NCBI GenBank assembly: GCA_028671895.1
Contig: JAPMAC010000197.1
Coordinates: 7,171,501 to 7,235,500 of the forward strand
Source of the DNA: Oenanthe sinensis
Lineage: Eukaryota; Streptophyta; Magnoliopsida; Apiales; Apiaceae
DNA: 64,000 nucleotides
Direction: 5' to 3'
Shown: piece after piece, positions 58,403 through 64,000 of the stretch
How the letters are laid out: every line of letters begins with the position of its first letter
Numbering within the stretch: position 1 is the first letter of the stretch
Program-made: the position numbers and the translations under genes
The notes under the pieces: generated by a model
The model's input: the letters and a program-made list of their open reading frames with translations, nothing else
What the model was told of the DNA's origin: nothing
Databases searched by the model: none

Positions 58403-60404
58403 CTACGATTCTTCCTCCTCCTCCTCTTCTTCTCCCGAAAAATCCTCGCCGCTTGAGGAAGACGAACCCTCTTCACCTTCATCAGATTCCTCTTCTCCAG
58501 ACGAACTCTCTTATGTTGGGGCTGGAAGAGTTGTCTTGGGAATGGACTGCTTGGAAGATGAAGTAGGGCTAGGCTCGTTAGCCCTTTGTTGCCTAAAATC
58601 AGGACTACTGTCCCCCTCGGCTTCTTCCTCCTGAGCAGCAATCAACTGTTTTAAAGCTTTGGCTGATTAGGGACTCTGGAAGTTCACCTTAGGGTTAAAC
58701 AACCTCGTATGCTTAGCCAACACCGCTTTCAATGCCTCGGTCCATCCAATTGTGTAGTTGGCTGGGAAGAGGAGATCGTCGTGCTGCTGAATTAAATCTT
58801 GATACTCCTCCGAGCCCAAGTATTTGTCAATGGTTGCATTTATCGGCCCGGAGCTCAACTATCTCCGCTTGAGCCTGTTTCAACATATTTTCCTTCTCAG
58901 CCAACTTCTCTTCCATGTGCTTCAACTTGGCATTGGCAACCGAAAGTTCCTTTTTGTGCTTCCCTGCTTGAGCCTTCCACGACTCAGTTTGACGCAGAAA
59001 ATCCTGGAAGTAAGCGTTGGCCTAAAAAATGAATAAATTAGATGCATAAGAGGGCAAGACACAAATATAAGGTGCTAGTAAAGCCAAAATATAAATGGTG
59101 TATGCCAGAAAAAGAAATTAGACAAGTAAATAAGCTTACCGAAGCCAGAGCCTGTGCACCTAGTGCCCTGGTGCTCTCCTCGTCACGACCCAGGACGATA
59201 TCCTTGTAGTCACAAGTTGTTAGGGAATTGAGAGACCGGTCCCTTGCGTGGTCTGTGCAACCGACCACAGTGTCTGATTTCCTGAGACCCCAACCCGTCT
59301 TGTAGGCCAGGAATTTAGGTGCCTTGACAGCTTCACCTCCTTCAACCACAGATGGCCCTGTATGGGGCTGCATGAAAGCTAGAAGCTCATTCCCCTGCCT
59401 GGGATCATTCATCAGCCTCAGCCGCTTTATGCTGCCGGTCTCCTCCACGGGTGGAATAGTCCACTCGTTGATCTGAGCAGCAGCTCGAAGAACAAACAAC
59501 CAAACATAAACATGGTTAGTAAAGCAATGCAATAAAAAAATTTAAAGTTGAAGGATAAACCCAAGGAAAGTTTTATACCTTTTTCTGAGGCCCTCGATAG
59601 GCCCACTACTTTTAGCCTACGCTCGTCAAGAAGAGCCCAAGAGATTTCCTTGGCCTCCGCCTGGGTGAGCGCAGCGTAAGCATTTTGCTCCTCCAAAGAA
59701 AGGAGGATCGACTCGGAGCTCCCATCTGCAACTTTGCCGAACGTGGGCCTAAAGAGAGTCCCCCAGTCTTCCCCCTCCCAAGAAATTTGCACAAAATTTT
59801 CTTTCCAATGAAGGTTATTGTCGAGGATTGAAGAGTTATCAAAGATGTGAGGCTTATTTGGTCTACGGGCAATATGAACCCAACCCAAGGAAAGAATATA
59901 ATAATTTTTTAACTAAACAATATTGCGAAAAAGGGGGACGGTCATTTTGATTTTCTTTTCCAAGCACAAAACCATGAAGCAATGGATGAGTCTCCATCCA
60001 TTGGGCACGATTTGGCTAGGGTGAATTTGGACATTGGCTAGAAGAGTGGGGTTGAATTCGTGCAAAGGGAACCTAAGCCCCGCGAGCAGGGCATCTATGT
60101 ACACAAATAATTTGGAAGGGTGCCAATGACAGGTCTTGTCGCCAGGCTTTGCCAGAGAAATGGTGAAACGGGGAGGAAAATTAAAAAGGCTATTGTACTC
60201 TTCTACTAAGTCAGAATCAAAGAATTTATTACTACGGCTATAAGAGTCTAAGTGAGACAAGCTAGGGTACTCGTCCCCCCTTTGATTTATCATATCTAAT
60301 AAGGACATATATGGAGAGTAAATGATGATTCATCTAAGGGGTTTACCTCTTTTAGTGGATCCGGCGTTCATGGCTGCTACTCTGGACGAATTATTGTCTG
60401 CCAT
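58403..60404 (-). pseudogene. Antisense gene of the Tat element with in-frame-joining introns (PF04195-like protein)
   Basis: Runs opposite to gag-pol. Start ATG 60404. Candidate introns: 60346-60296 (GTAAAC...TTATTAG, only 51 nt, removes an in-frame TGA), 59578-59484 (GTATAA...TTCGAG, with a perfect TACTAAC branch sequence, A at 59516) and 59139-59022 (GTAAGC...TTTTTTAG). All three joins keep the frame. The product has the plant 'putative gypsy type transposon' domain (VYIDALLAGLRFPLHEF, PSQIVPNGWRLIHCFMV), a coiled coil in the fourth exon (HKKELSVANAKLKHMEEKLA) and a Ser/Glu-rich acidic tail ending at 58403. Lesions: TAG near 59913, a frameshift near 58850, TAA at about 58666 and 58509. Related antisense ORFs are known in Retand/Grande; their function is unknown. 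The coding role here was real but this copy is broken. Confidence 0.8.
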
Positions 60405-60529
60405 TTGAAGCTTCGACTTTCTGAATATCCTCGAGAGTATTAGAAGCTAGAGTCACTTGAAGAATTGAGAGCTCGAGGGTGTAGAGAAATTTGAGAAATG
60501 AGAAGTGAGGGTAGTGAAGCCCCTCATTT

Positions 60530-60540
60530 CACTCATATAA
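60530..60540 (-). promoter_or_regulatory. Candidate TATA box of the antisense gene
   Basis: The minus strand reads GTCTTATATGAGTG about 130 nt upstream of the ATG at 60404, followed by a CT-rich leader (TTCTCATTTCTC). Plausible own promoter; weak on sequence alone. Confidence 0.4.
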
Positions 60541-60659
60541 GACACCCAGCCGGTCACCTACCCGTTCAAATTCCACTTTTTTCCGGAGTCTCTAGGTCAT
60601 ATGACCGTTGAAGGGTATGTCAACCGGTATGACCGGTGAAGGGCCTCATCTAACCAAGC

Positions 60660-60973
60660 CCGTGAATGGAGGCCCAAAAGTAAACTAATAAAAATAAATT
60701 ATTAAAATAATTATAGATCTTTCTGGAACCTAGAAGAAGAATCTAGACATTGGGCCTGTGAAAGCCCACAACTAAGCCATGAAGGCCCAAAAGCCTCGAA
60801 GGCCCGGTATTTGAAAAACCCAAGGCCTAGAAGGCCTAATAAAAAATATATGGAGGCCCGTGATCCAAAAGCTTTGAAAGCCCACTATTTGGGTAACCCA
60901 ATTGGACTCTATAATGAAAGACATAGCGAAGGCCCATACTATATTGGGCTTAAAAGCCCAAAAACCTGTCGAC
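60660..60973. repeat. Dispersed GGCCCAAAAGCC-type short repeats
   Basis: Repeats of gaaggcccaaaagcctcgaa and variants in a GC-richer stretch. No gene. Confidence 0.6.
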
Positions 60974-61553
60974 AATTATAAAGCCATAAGGCCCCAAGAC
61001 ATTTCGACCTGGGAGGTAAATAAGTATTAATTCGACCTCATTCCAGGTCGATAATTATAAAGCCATGAGGCCCCAAGACATTTCGACCTGGGAGGTAAAT
61101 AAGTATTAATTCGACCTCATTCCAGGTCGATAATTATAAAGCCATGAGGCCCCAAGACATTTCGACCTAGGAGGTAAATTAGGTATTAATTTGACCTCAT
61201 TCCAGGTCGATAATTATAAAAGCCATGAGGCCCCAAGACATTTCGACTTGGGAGGTAAATTAGGTATTAATTCGACCTCATTCCAGGTCGACAATTACAA
61301 AGCCATGAGACCCCAAGACATTTCGACATGGGGGGTAAATTAGGTTTTAATTTGACCTCATTCCAGGTCGATAATTATAAAGACATGAGGCCCCAAGACA
61401 TTTCGACCTGGGAGGTAAATTAGGTATTAATTCGACCTCATTCCAGGTTGATAATTATAAAGCAATGAGGCTACAAGTCATTTCGACCTGAGATGAAAAT
61501 TAGGTATTAATTCGACCTCATTCTAGGTCGATAGTTATAAAGCCATGAAGGCC
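60974..61553 (+). repeat. Tandem array, 79-81 bp unit, seven copies
   Basis: Units start at 60974, 61053, 61132, 61212, 61293, 61373 and 61453, with a partial eighth at 61533. Each contains ccccaagacatttcgacctg and, near its end, the dyad CGACCTCATTCCAGGTCG. Copies are mostly over 90 percent alike. Confidence 0.95.
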
Positions 61554-62170
61554 TATTCGACCTCGATCGAGGTCGAAATCGATCTCGGCCATAAATTTCG
61601 ACTTCAGCGAAAATTAAGGTCTACTTCGACCTCAATCGAGGTCGAAACCAACCTTGTACACTATTTTTAAGTATGATAGCCTTGAAGGCCTAAATCGATT
61701 GAGATCAAAATCAAACTACAGGATAACAAAGGGACTTTAAAGAGCCTTTTAAGCCAAATTTGACCTCAATCGAGGTCGAAGTCGATCTTAGTAGGACATT
61801 TCGACCTCGAGGATTCTTAAAGCCTAATTCGACCTCAATCGAGGTCGAATTCAATTTATGCACAAGGAATCGACCTCAAGGGAAATTTTATGTTTAATTC
61901 GACCTCAATCGAGGTCGAATTCACTCCTAGTCGTGTGATCGGCCTCAAGGCAGTTTTGTCCAAATAATCGACTTCTATCGAAGTCGATTTCAACCTCGAT
62001 CTATATATCGACCAGGTGTTTCGACCTGGAGTAGAATTTGAGGTCGAAATCGACATCAATCCAGGTCGAAAAAGGTCAAGATAATAGAAGCCCATATTGA
62101 CCTCAAATTCATTCGACTTGGAAGGGGAATTGAGGTCGAAATCGACCTCATTCCAGGTCGAAATTGACTC
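61554..62170. repeat. Array of TTCGACCTCAATCGAGGTCGAA palindromes (shown as arms TTCGACCTC / GAGGTCGAA)
   Basis: At least nine palindromes with arms TTCGACCTC and GAGGTCGAA around a 4-nt centre, at about 61557, 61623, 61763, 61829, 61900, 61972 (variant), 62019, 62050 and 62130. The arms extend the same dyad seen in the preceding tandem array. No ORF. Confidence 0.9.
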
Positions 62171-62373
62171 AATTGTGAAAAGATTCTTGCTTTTTGAAGG
62201 TTGTTACGAATAAAGTTCTTTGAGAACCGATTTATACAATGTTGATTCTTTAAAAGAGTTAATAATGTAAGGCCTGAGCCCCAAAAAAGAAACAAGGTTG
62301 GCTAATCGAAAGCCCGATAAGGCACTTAAAACCCTTTGTGAAACTTTTACGAAAACTCATGAATTTTTCCCAA

Positions 62374-62388
62374 AAGTTGGGGGGCAAA
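62374..62388 (+). promoter_or_regulatory. Polypurine tract of element T
   Basis: aaagttggggggcaaa immediately before the 3' LTR start TGATGTGGG. Confidence 0.88.
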
Positions 62389-62977
62389 TGATGTGGGTAA
62401 AAATAACCCTAAGAATATAATAAATATAGCATTATTATCTCATTAATTAGACCTGGTGTGGTTTAAAGGCTTGGGCCCTTGAAACGAACTAAGAAAATAA
62501 GTCCTAGGATCAACTGGATTTGTAATCCAAGAATCAATTGGATTTGTAAATCCAGCCCACCAGCTCTGTTGAAGCCATAGGCCCAGTAAGCCTTTATTAT
62601 TAATTAATTTCGTAATTAATTAATAAGGGCTTAGTAAAGGCCCGAAAAACCTCTTAAAGGCCCTAATCCTAGAAGGATCTAGAAACCCAAATATGGGAGG
62701 AGTCCCACAAGGACTCTCACTCCAAAGAGGCTTAGACAACCTTGACACTAGGAGACTTGGCCACTAGACTCCTACTTCTAATCTGATTCCAAGGCCTCCA
62801 TGCGCCTATATAAAGGGCCTAACCCCTCAAAATTAGAACTACGTTATTGACTTGATTCTCATACGAACTGAGATACGTAGGCAGTTAACGAGGACCTGAG
62901 GAAGTCACGAAACGTTAGTGCAGCCATTAAAGTTTGAAGTTCCCCCAAACCTTAGTATTGATTGCGCATTAAATACA
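62389..62977 (+). repeat. 3' LTR of element T
   Basis: 589 bp, a close copy of the 5' LTR, directly after the PPT. Confidence 0.93.
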
Positions 62978-64000
62978 CCTCGTTTTTAATCTGTAACACT
63001 ATTCAACTCTTTTCTCGAGCATACGTATATCATTAATAATTGTTATAAGTATAATTGTAATATGCTGGAGTGAAAATTATTAGATATAGCGTAGGAAGTT
63101 AAATGCTAATATTCAATCTAATGAATACTTTTGTATTTAGCGAAAATATTTTATCTTATTAAAATTATAGATTGAAGCAATTCAACGATTATTAGTTTCA
63201 TAATTTTGATTTGATAAAATATTAGAAGTATAATTTCTTGCATTTTGAAATTATTGATAATTATCAAGTAATGATATTTTGTTAATATTTCCATGCAATT
63301 AATTGTGATATTTTTAATATTAGTGATAATACAAGTTGTTATCTGAAATCACTAATAATAAAAATATGTCTTAATGCTTATTGTTCTACTGAATGATTGC
63401 CATGCCTATTTGATTTATATATATGCATGTTATTGGTATTTGTTTAGTATAATATAAGTATTTAATTTATTTTGATTTATTTAAATTATGATGATATAAA
63501 ACAATTCAGTGATATATTGGTTCCATGATTTAAGTAAATTAAAATAAATTTGCAGCATAATTATTCGTAGTATAAATATTCTCTTTTATTACTTTGTGAT
63601 AATTGATTAATATTTTATTACAAAATAATTGTGATATATTGATACTAATGGATTTGTTTAATCTTTATTCTAAGTAAAAATTGGTTTTTGAAAAAGCCGT
63701 TAGTATTAGTATATTTAGTTTCCTTTCTTTGACTAGATTTTAAACTTGAATGTATTAAAAAGAATTTCTTGTCTGATTCTTTTTCAAATCATTTTATTCA
63801 AAGATACATTTATTTCTCTATCAGTTTTAAAGAAGAAAATATTAAAATTCTTTTTCAAAACTTCTCTTTTGAAAATCATTTGATTTACAACCCTACTTTG
63901 ATTTCTAAATCCTAGAGTGTGAATCAAACTTTTCTTGAGGATAATCTTTCTTTAAATCTCAAAATATTTTATCCTCTCTCCAAAGCTGGTTTTAAATGCT
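62978..64000 (+). other. Post-pol spacer of element 3, right piece
   Basis: AT-rich, no ORF. It repeats, twice (63240-63360 and 63590-63710), the aattgtgata / attagtgataat / inverse pattern seen at 51545-51660, which links it to the left piece. By analogy with element 1, a third ORF would start beyond the window. Confidence 0.6.

Larger units (their letters stand above)
51812..62977 (+). mobile_element. Ty3/Gypsy Tat/Retand-type retrotransposon (element T)
   Basis: LTRs 51812-52402 and 62389-62977, a non-Met PBS, gag, pol with two RNase H domains, integrase, an antisense gene, tandem repeats and a PPT. Dual RNase H, a long region between integrase and the 3' LTR and an antisense ORF there are features of the Tat clade (Retand, Ogre, Grande). 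I find no matching target-site duplication (left flank CTATT, right flank CCTCG). Gag-pol carries several frameshifts and stops, so the copy is defective. Confidence 0.92.
31849..64000 (+). mobile_element. Third Sirevirus (element 3), decayed and interrupted; right end beyond the window
   Basis: LTR 31849-33731, gag remnants 33960-35100, pol remnants 35940-36482 and 49083-51370, post-pol spacer 51375-51811 and 62978-64000. It is broken by the chromovirus at 36483-49077 and the Tat element at 51812-62977. The reading order and homology to element 1 show that both flanks belong together. It itself lies in the ORF remnant of element 2. Confidence 0.8.

Noticed and set aside
61856..62295. Minus-strand ORFs rich in STSIEVD-like repeats
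   Set aside because: Direct products of the GACCTC/GAGGTC palindrome array.
1..64000. Host genes, tRNA or rRNA genes between elements
   Set aside because: Every stretch with coding character resolved into gag, pol, third ORF or the antisense Tat gene. I saw no tRNA-like or rRNA-like sequence; the TGGTATCAGAGC hits are primer-binding sites.

Overview
The window is plant nuclear DNA, most likely a gene-poor, heterochromatic part of a large eudicot genome. I see no cellular protein-coding gene, rRNA or tRNA. Almost every base can be assigned to nested LTR retrotransposons of the Ty1/Copia and Ty3/Gypsy superfamilies. AT-rich spacers, plant-type primer-binding sites (initiator-Met tRNA type) and plant element lineages support this. 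The species cannot be named from the sequence.

Layout. (1) 1-744 plus 14458-15705: parts of one outer Copia-type LTR on +, split by (2) 745-14452, a complete and very young minus-strand Sirevirus-like Copia element. It has 1.48 kb LTRs, a 5-bp target-site duplication, intact gag, intact pol and an intact 1139-residue third ORF. (3) 15706-20204: decayed material, namely a probable solo LTR, another Copia LTR tail and a Ty3/Gypsy integrase scrap. (4) 20205-22365 and 31633-31848: the 3' part of a second minus-strand Sirevirus. It is interrupted by (5) 22366-31632, a damaged minus-strand Copia element whose 3' end is replaced by a Gypsy fragment (23922-24892). (6) 31849 to beyond 64000: a third, heavily decayed Sirevirus on +. 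Two Gypsy elements sit inside it: (7) 36483-49077, a Tekay/Del-like chromovirus with LTRs over 4.2 kb, a matching TTGGT duplication and a decayed interior; and (8) 51812-62977, a Tat/Retand-type element with dual RNase H, an antisense intron-containing gene and palindromic tandem arrays.

How the parts work together. Element 2 looks autonomous: gag (capsid, zinc knuckle), pol (protease, integrase, reverse transcriptase, RNase H) and a third ORF downstream of pol. Pol and the third ORF each follow a good candidate 3' splice site, and a GTGAGT donor lies 15 nt into gag, so expression from spliced RNAs is plausible. The three Sirevirus LTRs each carry a different array of short, mostly palindromic motifs directly upstream of the TATA box. 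The Tat element carries an opposite-strand gene with introns that join in frame and a PF04195-like protein, now broken. The chromovirus has LTRs that match closely although its coding region is ruined, which points to mobilisation in trans.
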